A stretch of DNA of 64,000 nt from Dehalobacter sp. DCA. Lineage in GTDB: Bacteria; Bacillota; Desulfitobacteriia; Desulfitobacteriales; Syntrophobotulaceae. Shown piece by piece: positions 50,134-58,991 of the stretch. Every line of letters begins with the position of its first letter. Position 1 is the first letter of the stretch. Location: NCBI RefSeq assembly GCF_000305775.1, contig NC_018866.1, positions 558,001 through 622,000 on the forward strand. The letters run 5' to 3'. A model generated the notes under the pieces. It saw nothing but the letters and a program-made list of their open reading frames with translations, was not told the DNA's origin and did not search any database. The position numbers and the translations under genes are program-made.

Positions 50134-51461
50134 ACAAGACAGGAATTATCTTTTTTCCGGCTTTTGACTGGTCTCTTGGGGAATTCCATCCGGAACGGGA
50201 AGAACGCTTGCTTTATACCCAGGAACAGATCTTTGAAGAAGGGATCATGGATCTTCCCCAGGTCAGGCAATACTCTCCCGGGGTGGCGGATCTCTTTGAT
50301 GTTTTACGAACCCAGGCGATTTTTCCGGATCTCCAGCAGCATAATCTCGATGCCCATCTGATCGCTGTTGGAAGTTCGCTGGTTCTGGGCAACGCGCTGA
50401 TGAAAAAGGAAATTACGAACGGCTTTGCGCTGGTGCGCCCGCCTGGCCATCATTCCGGAGCGACAGTCTGGGGAAACAGAGGATTCTGCACCCTGAATAA
50501 TGAAGCTATTTTAATTAATGTCCTTCGGGCCAAATACGGCATCAAAAAGATTGCCGTCATTGATACGGATGTTCATCACGGTGACGGGACGCAGGATATT
50601 TTTTATCATGATCCGAATGTCTTATATATATCGATCCATCAGGACGGCAGAACCATATTTCCCGGAACCGGATTTACGGAAGAAAAAGGCGGGCCGAATG
50701 CCTGGGGATCGGTACTGAATATCCCGCTTCTGCCGGGAGTTGGTGATGAAGGTTTCCTCTATGCGCTGGAAAACTGGATTATGCCTGCAGTGGAAGCATT
50801 TAAACCGGATCTGATCATCAATTCCGCCGGACAGGACAACCATTTCACGGATCCGTTGGCTTCGATGAATGTAACGGCCAGAGGCTATGGCAAAATCACT
50901 GAAATGATCAAGCCCGATCTTGCAGTATTGGAAGGCGGATACGCGATTGAAGGTGCGCTGCCTTATATCAATATGGCTATTTTCCTGGCGCTGGCCGGAG
51001 AAGATTATTCCGGGGTGGTGGAGTCGCAGAAACCTCAGAATACTGAAATTGGCGGTGATACGATCCGCTCTTTTCTGACCGATCTGAAAAGAACGAATAA
51101 GGCTGTCCGGCCTTCCTGGGTTTTCCGTAAAGAACAGTTTCTGCCGGCAGGTGACTGGGTATATTCCGAAAAAAGTATTTATTATGATACGGATGGATTT
51201 AAAGAAAACCGCAAGGAATACATCCGCAAATGCAGTCATTGCGGGGGAACGGTGCTGATGATATCCCAAAAAACGTCGGCTTTTCAAAAAGCGGTGCTTG
51301 CCAGAATTCCGTTTGAAGCATGTCCCGATTGCGAACAGGCTGGATACGATCTGGCAGAGACTTTTAAGAAATTGGAAAAGACCGTTCTACTGCAAAATCA
51401 ATTGAGAGATCAAGTCCATTTATGGAGGGACGGCAGGGAGGTGAATCCATTTGGCGGCTAG
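50130..51461 (+). CDS. Histone-deacetylase-fold amidohydrolase with C-terminal zinc-ribbon-like tail
   Basis: 443 residues. The HDAC/AcuC/acetylpolyamine amidohydrolase core occupies about 1-310: RPPGHHSG (catalytic His pair), GFCTLNNEAI, VIDTDVHHGDGTQ (zinc Asp and His), IFPGTGF, NSAGQDNHFTDPLA (third zinc ligand Asp) and LEGGYAIEG (Tyr). It is a zinc deacylase of small amides or acyl-lysine. The remaining 130 residues are unusual and hold two CxxC pairs (CSHC at about 370, CPDC at about 395), a likely zinc ribbon. Overlaps the gene before by 4 nt and mutL by 11 nt, so it is locked into this operon. Confidence 0.87.
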   Translation: MNKTGIIFFPAFDWSLGEFHPEREERLLYTQEQIFEEGIMDLPQVRQYSPGVADLFDVLRTQAIFPDLQQHNLDAHLIAVGSSLVLGNALMKKEITNGFALVRPPGHHSGATVWGNRGFCTLNNEAILINVLRAKYGIKKIAVIDTDVHHGDGTQDIFYHDPNVLYISIHQDGRTIFPGTGFTEEKGGPNAWGSVLNIPLLPGVGDEGFLYALENWIMPAVEAFKPDLIINSAGQDNHFTDPLASMNVTARGYGKITEMIKPDLAVLEGGYAIEGALPYINMAIFLALAGEDYSGVVESQKPQNTEIGGDTIRSFLTDLKRTNKAVRPSWVFRKEQFLPAGDWVYSEKSIYYDTDGFKENRKEYIRKCSHCGGTVLMISQKTSAFQKAVLARIPFEACPDCEQAGYDLAETFKKLEKTVLLQNQLRDQVHLWRDGREVNPFGG

Positions 51462-53496
51462 AATTAAGCTCCTTGAGGAGCATTGCATCAATCAAATTGC
51501 AGCCGGCGAGGTTGTGGAAAGGCCTCTTTCCGTAGTCAAAGAACTGGTTGAAAACGCACTGGATGCCGGTGCCCGAAAAATAGATATCAGTATAGAGGGT
51601 GGAGGTACAGCGCTAATCAGAGTGAAAGACGACGGCGCCGGAATTCTGGCCGAAGATTTGCGTCTGGCAGTTCTTCCGCATGCTACCAGTAAAATATCAG
51701 CAATTACAGACCTCGATGACCTCAGAACATTGGGATTTCGCGGAGAAGCGCTGCCGAGCATCGCCTCGGTATCCAAATTGAGTATTATGACGCGGACACC
51801 GGATGATGTTGCAGGTCAGGAATTAAAAGTTGAGGGCGGCACGTTCCTTTCCATGACGGAAATCGGATGCCCGCCGGGTACAGTCGTAACTGTCAAAGAC
51901 TTGTTTTATAATACACCGGCCAGACACAAGTTCCTGCGTTCAGCCGTTACGGAGTTTGGCTGGATTTCCGACATGGTCGGCAGACTTTCCCTAGCCAGAC
52001 CTGATGTTGCTTTTTCCCTGCGTCACCCGAATAATATCTTACTGCATACGCCTGGAAACGGCAGTCTTATCGAGGCCATAGCAGCCGTCAGTGGCAATGA
52101 TGCTGCCCGTAAAATGCTGCCGATATCCTACCAGGATGAAAGCCTTGAGATTTTCGGTTATGTCAGCATGCCGGAGCATGTCAGGTCGTCACGCAGCGGT
52201 CTTACCTTTTTTGTTAACGGCAGGGTGATCCGTTCCCAGTTAATGAATCAGGCCATTAAAGACGGTTATCATACGCTGATTCCCGCCAATACCTATCCGG
52301 TATGTGTTATTTCGCTGAACCTGCCTCCTTCGGATTATGACGTGAATGTCCATCCCGCCAAACTGGAAATCAAATTTAAAGAAGAAAAAGAATTGAGCAG
52401 GAAGATTACGGAGGTTATCCAGAAAAACCTTCTGGACAGTTTTCCAATGCGGAAATATTCCTTTACGGGAAAAACAAGGGCCTCAGAATCGGCTCCGTCT
52501 GAATCCAGTCCGTCTCACTGGGAACAACTCAAGATATTATACCGGCCGCTGGAACCGAATAGGTCAGATCAAAGCTCTCCGGCGTACGATAGTGATATAC
52601 CAATCATCCCCAAAACTCAGTCTTTCAGAGATGTAGAGAAGATAAAAGAACATCATTACCCATACCTTAAAGAACAACTGTCTGAACCACAGTCAGACCA
52701 GACGGACTACATTTCTGACAGATTATCCGGGGGTATACCAGAAAGTATACCTGATCGGGTTCCAGAGCGCACTCCCGACACGATTTCTGATCGTAATCCA
52801 GAGATTGCCTCAGACCGCGATCGTGGGCGCATCACCGACAATATTTCGAAGATCTTCCCGGACGAAATGACTGAAGTATCTCACACTTCGCAGCAGGATA
52901 AGGAAACCGTCTCGAAATTCCTGGAACTGAAAGCTGTTGGACAAGTCTTTCATATGTATATTCTTGCTGCAGACGACAAGAATCTGTATATTATAGACCA
53001 GCACGCAGCCCATGAACGGATCAGATACGAAAGCCTGCTCCGACTTGCCAAACGAAGCGAAGCGGCAAGCCAGCTCCTTTTGATTCCGGAAACGGTAGAA
53101 CTTACAGTTCAGGAGGAGCAGATCCTGCTTGCGCATTTTGACGAACTACATGGAATGGGCTTCATTTTTGAACACTTCGGAGACAGGACGTACTTTTTGC
53201 GGGGGGTTCCGCTGCTGGAGAACCTGGAATCACCGGGGAAGATGTTCAAGGCCTTTATCGATGAAATCCTGAACACATCTTTTTCTCCATCCTTGGAGAA
53301 GCTTCTGGAAGAGTGGATCATGATGCTGGCCTGCAGGTCGGCTGTCAAAGGCAAAGAGCGCTTAATGGTTCAGGAGATGGATGAGATCATACAAAAGTTG
53401 GGCAGAGCAGATAATCCTTACTCCTGTCCCCATGGCCGCCCTACGATCATTCAGATATCCGAGAAAGAACTCAATCATAAGTTTGAGAGGGAATGA
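51451..53496 (+). CDS. mutL: MutL, mismatch repair ATPase/endonuclease
   Basis: 681 residues. GHKL ATPase domain with INQIAAGEVVERP, NALDAGA, DDGAGI and GFRGEALPSI, a proline/serine-rich linker (about 345-480), and a C-terminal dimerisation domain with the endonuclease metal motif DQHAAHERIRYE, ACRSAVKG and CPHGRP. This is therefore a nicking MutL, as in bacteria without MutH. The linker has degenerate short repeats built on IPD/TPD/ISDR. TTG start with GGAGGTG 7 nt upstream, inside the end of the deacetylase gene. Confidence 0.96.
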   Translation: MAARIKLLEEHCINQIAAGEVVERPLSVVKELVENALDAGARKIDISIEGGGTALIRVKDDGAGILAEDLRLAVLPHATSKISAITDLDDLRTLGFRGEALPSIASVSKLSIMTRTPDDVAGQELKVEGGTFLSMTEIGCPPGTVVTVKDLFYNTPARHKFLRSAVTEFGWISDMVGRLSLARPDVAFSLRHPNNILLHTPGNGSLIEAIAAVSGNDAARKMLPISYQDESLEIFGYVSMPEHVRSSRSGLTFFVNGRVIRSQLMNQAIKDGYHTLIPANTYPVCVISLNLPPSDYDVNVHPAKLEIKFKEEKELSRKITEVIQKNLLDSFPMRKYSFTGKTRASESAPSESSPSHWEQLKILYRPLEPNRSDQSSPAYDSDIPIIPKTQSFRDVEKIKEHHYPYLKEQLSEPQSDQTDYISDRLSGGIPESIPDRVPERTPDTISDRNPEIASDRDRGRITDNISKIFPDEMTEVSHTSQQDKETVSKFLELKAVGQVFHMYILAADDKNLYIIDQHAAHERIRYESLLRLAKRSEAASQLLLIPETVELTVQEEQILLAHFDELHGMGFIFEHFGDRTYFLRGVPLLENLESPGKMFKAFIDEILNTSFSPSLEKLLEEWIMMLACRSAVKGKERLMVQEMDEIIQKLGRADNPYSCPHGRPTIIQISEKELNHKFERE

Positions 53497-53587
53497 AAAG
53501 AATTTAATTTCGAAATAATAATCAATTAAAGGTGATCAAATAAGATCAATGAGCGCAGACAGGAAAATAGATTGATAGGATAATAGA

Positions 53588-54418
53588 ATGGATCAAACAG
53601 ATAATGTGATTGCCTATAAACGGTCAGATGAAAAACTTAAACTGCGGCTTGAAAAGCTCAGTATGCAATCCGGGATAAAAATTGTTCCGATGGATGCCTT
53701 ATCAGAAGCTGATGGTCTCCCGATACTTCGTTACGTTAAACAGAAGCTCTGCCTTGAAGATGATGGAGAAAGACTCTTTTTCCATCCAAGTATGGCGTTG
53801 TTAAGGATGATCAATATCTTACGCGGCGTGCCGGACCGTTTTCTTCAGGCAGTGAATCTTGAGGCTGGGGATATTTTTCTTGATGCGACCATGGGTCTTG
53901 CCTCGGATACACTGATTGCTGCGTATGCGGCAGGCGGCAAAGGCAGAGTGATTGCTGTGGAAAGCTCGCCGTTAATCCATTTTCTGGTTCAGGATGGTCT
54001 GGATCAGGTCAACCAGTTTAAACCTGCCAAGAAAATATCTCAGGAAAAAACTCAGGCCTGGACAGAATTGAGCCGGGCCGCTTCCCACATTGAAACGGTC
54101 TGGGCAGATCATACCAGGATATTGGAAGAGCAGCCGGATGCATCTGTGGATGTCGTCTATTTTGACCCAATGTTCCGTGTTACGGTTAGAGAATCTTCCT
54201 CGATCCGGCCGCTGAAGAAATGGTCCGATCCGAATCCTTTGGACAAAGGCACAATCCGAGAGGCATGCCGCGTGGCCAGGAAAAGAGTTGTGTTGAAAGA
54301 ACGAAAAGGCAGCAGTGAATTTGCCCGGCTTGGTTTTTATGTTGAAGAGAAGAATAAATACAGCCCTGTGGATTTTGGTATCATTGATTTAGCCAGGGTG
54401 GGGGAGGGTTTCCAATGA
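53588..54418 (+). CDS. RsmJ-like SAM-dependent methyltransferase
   Basis: 276 residues. Class I methyltransferase fold: LDATMGLASDTLIAAYAAGGKGRVIAVES (SAM-binding motif I), VVYFDPMF (motif IV DPMF, close to the DPMYP of RsmJ) and the block KERKGSSEFARLG. The middle resembles the DUF548/RsmJ family, which methylates 16S rRNA at G1516; the equivalence is not certain. Ends with an ATGA overlap on miaA, so the two RNA-modification genes are coupled. Confidence 0.8.
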   Translation: MDQTDNVIAYKRSDEKLKLRLEKLSMQSGIKIVPMDALSEADGLPILRYVKQKLCLEDDGERLFFHPSMALLRMINILRGVPDRFLQAVNLEAGDIFLDATMGLASDTLIAAYAAGGKGRVIAVESSPLIHFLVQDGLDQVNQFKPAKKISQEKTQAWTELSRAASHIETVWADHTRILEEQPDASVDVVYFDPMFRVTVRESSSIRPLKKWSDPNPLDKGTIREACRVARKRVVLKERKGSSEFARLGFYVEEKNKYSPVDFGIIDLARVGEGFQ

Positions 54419-55356
54419 AGCCCCTGATCGTTATTATCGGACCAACAGCAGTCGGCAAGAGTGCTCTTGGCGTCGAACTGGCACTCAGGCTGAACGGAGA
54501 AATCATTTCCGGAGATTCCGTTCAGGTTTACCGAAAGCTTGATATCGGATCAGCAAAACCATCGAAGGCTGAACAGAAGGGTGTGCCGCATCATCTGATC
54601 GATCTGCTTGACCCGGCTGAACCATTTACAGTGGCAGGATTTCAGTCTCAGGCCAGAAAATGGATTGAGAATATTCAAGCCAAAGGGAAAATCCCGATTG
54701 TCGTTGGCGGAACGGGACTTTACATACGTTCAATTTTGGATGAGTTTGAATTTCCTGAAGAAGGATCGGACCCAATCAAGCAAAAGTGGCTGGCTTATGC
54801 CAATCAGTATGGCAATAAGGAGCTGCATCAAAGACTCGCGGAATGTGATCGGGCTTCTGCCGAAAAACTTCATGTGAACGATACGGCAAGAATCGTCAGG
54901 GCCCTGGAGATCTTTGAATTAACCGGTAAACCATTATCTGAACAAAGGTCATACAAGGAAAAAATGTACGCTGAATTGGATGAATCGGTCATTTATTTAG
55001 GGCTGACGGCTCCAAGAGATGTGATTTATGAACGAATCAATGAACGTTGCCATAAAATGGTAGATTGTGGTATAATCGGAGAAACTTTATGTTTACTCCA
55101 GGAGGGCTATTCACCAAGGCTAAAATCTCTTCAAACCATCGGCTACCGTCATGTCGTTTATTTTTTGAGAGGTTTGGTCACCCAAAAAGAAATGCTGCGT
55201 CTGCTTCAGAGAGATACAAGACACTTTGCTAAAAGACAATTAACCTGGTTTAGGAGGGATCCCAGAATCAAATGGTATGACTTGACAGAATGTTCGTCTC
55301 AACAAATTCTTGACGAAATTTGCGATTCTCTTGACTTGCGAAGTGATGGAAACTAA
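54415..55356 (+). CDS. miaA: MiaA, tRNA dimethylallyltransferase
   Basis: 313 residues. P-loop GPTAVGKSALG, GDSVQVYRKLDIGSAKPS, HHLIDLLDPAEPFTVAGFQ, VVGGTGLYIRSI and the C-terminal RRDTRHFAKRQLTWFR-type block are all present. It adds dimethylallyl to A37 of tRNAs reading U-initial codons, providing the substrate for MiaB encoded at 44006. Followed by hfq, the usual order. Confidence 0.97.
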   Translation: MKPLIVIIGPTAVGKSALGVELALRLNGEIISGDSVQVYRKLDIGSAKPSKAEQKGVPHHLIDLLDPAEPFTVAGFQSQARKWIENIQAKGKIPIVVGGTGLYIRSILDEFEFPEEGSDPIKQKWLAYANQYGNKELHQRLAECDRASAEKLHVNDTARIVRALEIFELTGKPLSEQRSYKEKMYAELDESVIYLGLTAPRDVIYERINERCHKMVDCGIIGETLCLLQEGYSPRLKSLQTIGYRHVVYFLRGLVTQKEMLRLLQRDTRHFAKRQLTWFRRDPRIKWYDLTECSSQQILDEICDSLDLRSDGN

Positions 55357-55403
55357 GGTAAAATTAGACAATAAGAAAAATGGTGATGGAGGTAAAAAAT
55401 AAA

Positions 55404-55649
55404 ATGAATAAATCACCGATTAACTTGCAGGATGTTTTCTTGAACCAAATCCGCAAGGATAACATACCTGTTACGATCTATTTGGTCAATGGATTCCAGC
55501 TTAAAGGATTAGTCAAAGGCTTTGATAATTTTACGGTTGTTCTGGACTACGAAGGCAAACAACAAATGGTATATAAACATGCCATTTCTACCATAATGCC
55601 AATGAGACAAGTCAATTTAAATGCCTTAGTCGGGGAAATGACTGAGTAA
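55404..55649 (+). CDS. hfq: Hfq RNA chaperone
   Basis: 81 residues with both Sm motifs: [41 protein letters not shown] (Sm1) and the YKHAIST form of the Sm2 motif. Hexameric RNA-binding protein aiding small-RNA action. ATG 55404 after GGAGGT (10 nt); the in-frame ATGs upstream overlap the ribosome-binding site. Downstream of miaA as in Bacillus and proteobacteria; a terminator follows. Confidence 0.96.
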   Translation: MNKSPINLQDVFLNQIRKDNIPVTIYLVNGFQLKGLVKGFDNFTVVLDYEGKQQMVYKHAISTIMPMRQVNLNALVGEMTE

Positions 55650-55735
55650 TTTCCTGCTGTGGCCATCATTGGACTGGGACATATAGCTGACAGATAGCAC
55701 TGAGACATCGAACAGAACAGAATGAAATAAAATAG

Positions 55736-55780
55736 AACATCGTGTTGTGTACCCTACATAGCACGATGTTTATTTTTCTT
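55736..55780 (+). terminator. Terminator after hfq
   Basis: AACATCGTG (55736-55744) pairs with CACGATGTT (55762-55770), followed by TATTTTTCTT. Confidence 0.82.
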
Positions 55781-55870
55781 ATTATTTATATTTTTCCCAG
55801 ATTAATGATTCACATTTTTTGCACTGCGCTATATATATATAATGACGTTCTTATGGGGGGTGCTTCTTTT

Positions 55871-56773
55871 GTGTCCATTAAGATAACCTTCAGATCAAAT
55901 CTTCCGCCGGTGCTCCAAACCCAGCCAATGACATCAGAACCTGAGTTGCCGGACTATGCCGGCAGCAGTAACAAAATGACTGAAGAAATCATCACGGAAC
56001 TCGATAGTTTAATTGGCTTAGAGTCAGTAAAAAAACTGATTCATGAGTTGTATGCTTTTGTAGAAATCTGCAAACGACGGGAAAAAGAAAAACTGAATAC
56101 GGAACCTTTAGTCTTACATACGGTTTTCAGCGGCAATCCGGGTACAGGAAAAACCACGGTCGCAAGGCTGATCGGAAGATTATTCAAGGAAATGGGCGTC
56201 TTGCCGAAAGGACATATTATCGAATGTGAAAGAGCAGATCTTGTTGGGGAGTATGTCGGACATACAGCCAATAAGACCAGAGAATTGGTTAAAAAGGCGC
56301 TCGGCGGGATCCTGTTTATTGATGAAGCCTATTCCCTGGCAAGGGGTGGGGAAAAGGATTTTGGCAAGGAAGCAATTGATGCCTTAGTCAAAGCAATGGA
56401 AGACCATAAGGATAACCTCATCCTTATCCTTGCCGGATATAAGGTTGAAATGGATGCATTTATAAAGACAAACCCTGGTTTGCGGTCGCGCTTTCCGCTC
56501 CATATCGATTTCCCGGACTACTCTCTGGATGAACTGATGTCTATTGGTGAGCAGATGCTGACAGACAGGCAATATACATTTTCTCCGCAGGCAAAAATTG
56601 TGTTTCGAAGAAACCTGCAGGATATGAATGACATGCAGCCTTATTCCGGTAATGCCCGGATGGTGCGCAATTTCGTGGAAAAAGCGATTCGCAAGCAAGC
56701 CGTCAGACTCTACAGGCAGGCGAATCTGTCCAGGGAAGATTTAATGTGTATCAAAGAAGTGGATATTTCTTGA
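55871..56773 (+). CDS. spoVK: SpoVK-like AAA+ ATPase
   Basis: 300 residues. Single AAA+ module of the CbbX/SpoVK type: LIGLESVKKLIHELYAFVE, Walker A SGNPGTGKTT (at about 87-96), Walker B GGILFIDEAYSLARGG, sensor/arginine finger region LRSRFPLHIDFPDY. In Bacillus SpoVK is needed for spore maturation in the mother cell. Position between hfq and the methionine gamma-lyase-like gene matches Bacillus order. I use GTG 55871 with GGGGGGTG 8 nt upstream; the open frame extends 43 codons further with no site. Confidence 0.87.
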   Translation: MSIKITFRSNLPPVLQTQPMTSEPELPDYAGSSNKMTEEIITELDSLIGLESVKKLIHELYAFVEICKRREKEKLNTEPLVLHTVFSGNPGTGKTTVARLIGRLFKEMGVLPKGHIIECERADLVGEYVGHTANKTRELVKKALGGILFIDEAYSLARGGEKDFGKEAIDALVKAMEDHKDNLILILAGYKVEMDAFIKTNPGLRSRFPLHIDFPDYSLDELMSIGEQMLTDRQYTFSPQAKIVFRRNLQDMNDMQPYSGNARMVRNFVEKAIRKQAVRLYRQANLSREDLMCIKEVDIS

Positions 56774-56881
56774 TCGGGGGGCGTTTGCCCTTTTACATAT
56801 CAACGAGAAGAAGATACAATATGCCTATAGCCGCATAAACAAAAAGGTGGGCCACGTAGACATAAAGGAGAGACTTAACCA

Positions 56882-57047
56882 ATGCCGGAAAAGATAAAAG
56901 TAGCCTTTGTCTGTGTTCACAACTCCTCCGCTCACAAATGGCAGAGGCCATCGCCAAGAATATATTAAGACGGCCAAAATCATCGAAGAAAAAATACTGG
57001 AGCTCAAATGCAGCGTGAATATGAAGTCTTATGTGTCTTTGCCTTGA
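56882..57047 (+). pseudogene. Remnant of an arsC-type arsenate reductase gene
   Basis: ATG after AAAGGAGAG reads MPEKIKVAFVCVHNSS, the start of a thioredoxin-coupled ArsC, but a one-base loss in the active-site loop (NSCRSQMAEA expected; the bases read TCCTCCGCTCACAAATG) throws it out of frame. The other frame gives RSQMAEAIAKNIL. Most of the middle is missing, and a piece like the family's C-terminus (KIIEEKILELK) follows to a stop at 57045-57047. The catalytic P-loop is destroyed. Confidence 0.78.
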
Positions 57048-57117
57048 TCGTCAAGTAATATTTTTTCGTATATTGAAAAGTAAGCCAATTCGATGTAGTA
57101 TTTTAGAAGACCTTTTA

Positions 57118-57155
57118 ATGGAGGATCGTTTTTTGTATGGAGGATCGTTTTTTGT
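57118..57155. repeat. 19-bp tandem duplication spanning a translation start
   Basis: ATGGAGGATCGTTTTTTGT occurs twice head to tail (57118-57136 and 57137-57155). Each copy holds an ATG, a GGAGG and a TTG. Only the second copy is in frame with the following gene. Confidence 0.95.
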
Positions 57156-58411
57156 CCGATTTGAATTTATCCGCGAAAATTACAGACGCGCTGTGCTATG
57201 CTGAACAGGCTTTGACAAAACAAACCTGTATCATAAATCCAATCATTGAGAAGAACCATCAACGTGTCCTCAAAGCTTTCCAGGAGGCCAGAGTCTCAGC
57301 TTATAATCTGAACGGAACAACCGGCTACGGACTTGGCGATTCCGGGAGAGAAAAACTTGATACGGTGACCGCATCCATCATGGGTACTGAAAAAGCCATC
57401 ATCAGGCACCAGTTTGTATCGGGTACCCATGCGATTGCATCAGCGCTCTTTGGTGTTCTCCGGCCTGGAGATCATTTTATTTCTGTTACCGGGATGCCGT
57501 ATGATACGCTTCAGCAGGTGATCGGAATTAAAAACAACATTTCCGGCAGCCTGGCTGACTGGGGCGTGTCTTTTGATATCCTGCCTTTGGATGCTGATAG
57601 TCAGATTCAAATGGAAAAACTGGCTGCGATGGTGACTCCGCAAACGAAGCTGTTTATCATCCAGCGTTCCAAGGGTTATGAATGGAGAAACTCTGTTTCC
57701 ATTGCCCAGATCAGTGAATTTGTTGGCTATGCCAAAACGCATTTTCCGGAGATCGATATCTTCGTCGATAATTGCTACGGCGAGCTTGTTGAAGACCAGG
57801 AACCCGGACATGTGGGGGTAGACCTGCTGGCAGGATCACTAATCAAGAATCTCGGAGGCACGCTGGCCCCGACAGGCGGCTACATTGCCGGCAGAGAAGA
57901 TTTGGTCACGAAAGCCGCGGCCAGGTTTACCGCACCCGGCATCAATGCCGATGTGGGAGCAACCCTCGATAATCTTCGGCTCATGTACCAGGGACTGTAC
58001 TTCAGCCCGCTGACGGTCAGTGAAGCGATCAAAGCTGCAGTTTTTTCCTCGGCCTTTTGGTCCAGACTGGGTTTTGAAGTCCATCCGGGTCCGGAGGATC
58101 TGCGGACGGATATCATTCAGGCGGTAAAATTGAATTCCAAAGAAAAGATGCTGGCCTTTTGCCAGGGTCTCCAGAAAGGTTCGCCGATCGATTCGCATGT
58201 TCTGCCGCTGCCTTCGGAGATGCCAGGCTATACGGACGAAGTGATCATGGCCGGAGGAACTTTCATTCAGGGAGCCACGAGCGAATTTTCTGCCGATGGT
58301 CCGATTAGAGCCCCTTATGCCGTATATATGCAGGGCGCGATTTCTCATATCTATGTGAAAAACGCTAATATTTCAGCTGCGCAAATGCTTGAACAAAATC
58401 ATCTGTTATAA
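57137..58411 (+). CDS. Methionine gamma-lyase family / aluminium-resistance-like PLP enzyme (YnbB-like)
   Basis: 424 residues from ATG 57137. Fold-type I PLP enzyme of the YnbB family: FVSGTHAIASALFGVLRPGD, DNCYGELVEDQEPGHVGVDLLAGSLIKNLGG with the PLP lysine in GSLIKN, and TAPGINADVGA. The reaction is not established; 'aluminium resistance' is a legacy name. The start is doubtful: TTG 57152 has GGAGG 8 nt upstream in the second repeat copy, while ATG 57137 would use the GGAGG of the first copy at 12 nt. Position after hfq-spoVK matches Bacillus ynbB. Confidence 0.88.
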   Translation: MEDRFLSDLNLSAKITDALCYAEQALTKQTCIINPIIEKNHQRVLKAFQEARVSAYNLNGTTGYGLGDSGREKLDTVTASIMGTEKAIIRHQFVSGTHAIASALFGVLRPGDHFISVTGMPYDTLQQVIGIKNNISGSLADWGVSFDILPLDADSQIQMEKLAAMVTPQTKLFIIQRSKGYEWRNSVSIAQISEFVGYAKTHFPEIDIFVDNCYGELVEDQEPGHVGVDLLAGSLIKNLGGTLAPTGGYIAGREDLVTKAAARFTAPGINADVGATLDNLRLMYQGLYFSPLTVSEAIKAAVFSSAFWSRLGFEVHPGPEDLRTDIIQAVKLNSKEKMLAFCQGLQKGSPIDSHVLPLPSEMPGYTDEVIMAGGTFIQGATSEFSADGPIRAPYAVYMQGAISHIYVKNANISAAQMLEQNHLL

Positions 58412-58452
58412 CGGTCTAAGCCAATAATGCGCCGGAAGCAGGGATCGTCAAT

Positions 58453-58986
58453 ATGGTAAGAATAAGACGCGATATGATGAACAATCCGTATAGCCAATTT
58501 CTTCAGGAAATCATTGAGATTATTCTGATCGTTTTTGCCTTGTCCTGGCTGCTAAAAACTTATCTGATCGGGTTTGCCCATCTTGAAGGAGCGGAAATGA
58601 TGCCGACACTTTCACTGGACAGCCAGGTGCTGGTTGAAAAATATTTTTACCGCAGCATTGACGCTTTGGACAGGGGAGATGTCATTCTCTATTCAGATAA
58701 CGGTGTAGAAAGCATCAAACGGGTAATCGGCTTACCAGGTGAGAAAGTAGAAATTAAAAACGGTTATACGTATATTAATAACAAACCAATTTACGAACCT
58801 TATGCCAATACACCAAAGGCATATACATTTTCAATGGTTGTTGTGCCGGAAGACCATGTTTTTGCGTTGAATGACAATCGGGCGAGTAAGAATGATTCCC
58901 GTTCATTCGGCAGTGTCCCGATTCAGAGCATAGAAGGCAAAGCCCTGTTCTGCTACTGGCCGCTGAGCAGTGTTCAAATCCTGTAG
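58453..58986 (+). CDS. Signal peptidase I homologue lacking the catalytic serine
   Basis: 177 residues with an N-terminal membrane span (about 19-40) and an extracellular part with the S26 boxes: GAEMMPTL (box B), RGDVILYS (box C), SIKRVIGLPGEKVEI (box D, Lys at 89) and LNDNRASKNDSRSFGSVP (box E). Box B should read S-M-x-P; here the serine position (48) is glutamate, GAA, while the lysine base and all structural boxes are kept. It therefore should not cleave signal peptides by the known Ser/Lys mechanism. Follows the YnbB-like gene by 41 nt and may be co-transcribed; a terminator follows. Confidence 0.85.
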   Translation: MVRIRRDMMNNPYSQFLQEIIEIILIVFALSWLLKTYLIGFAHLEGAEMMPTLSLDSQVLVEKYFYRSIDALDRGDVILYSDNGVESIKRVIGLPGEKVEIKNGYTYINNKPIYEPYANTPKAYTFSMVVVPEDHVFALNDNRASKNDSRSFGSVPIQSIEGKALFCYWPLSSVQIL

Positions 58987-58991
58987 GGCCA

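Noticed and set aside
50622-51287. 221-residue minus-strand frame opposite the deacetylase gene
   Set aside because: Antisense shadow; the plus strand carries all zinc ligands of the HDAC fold.
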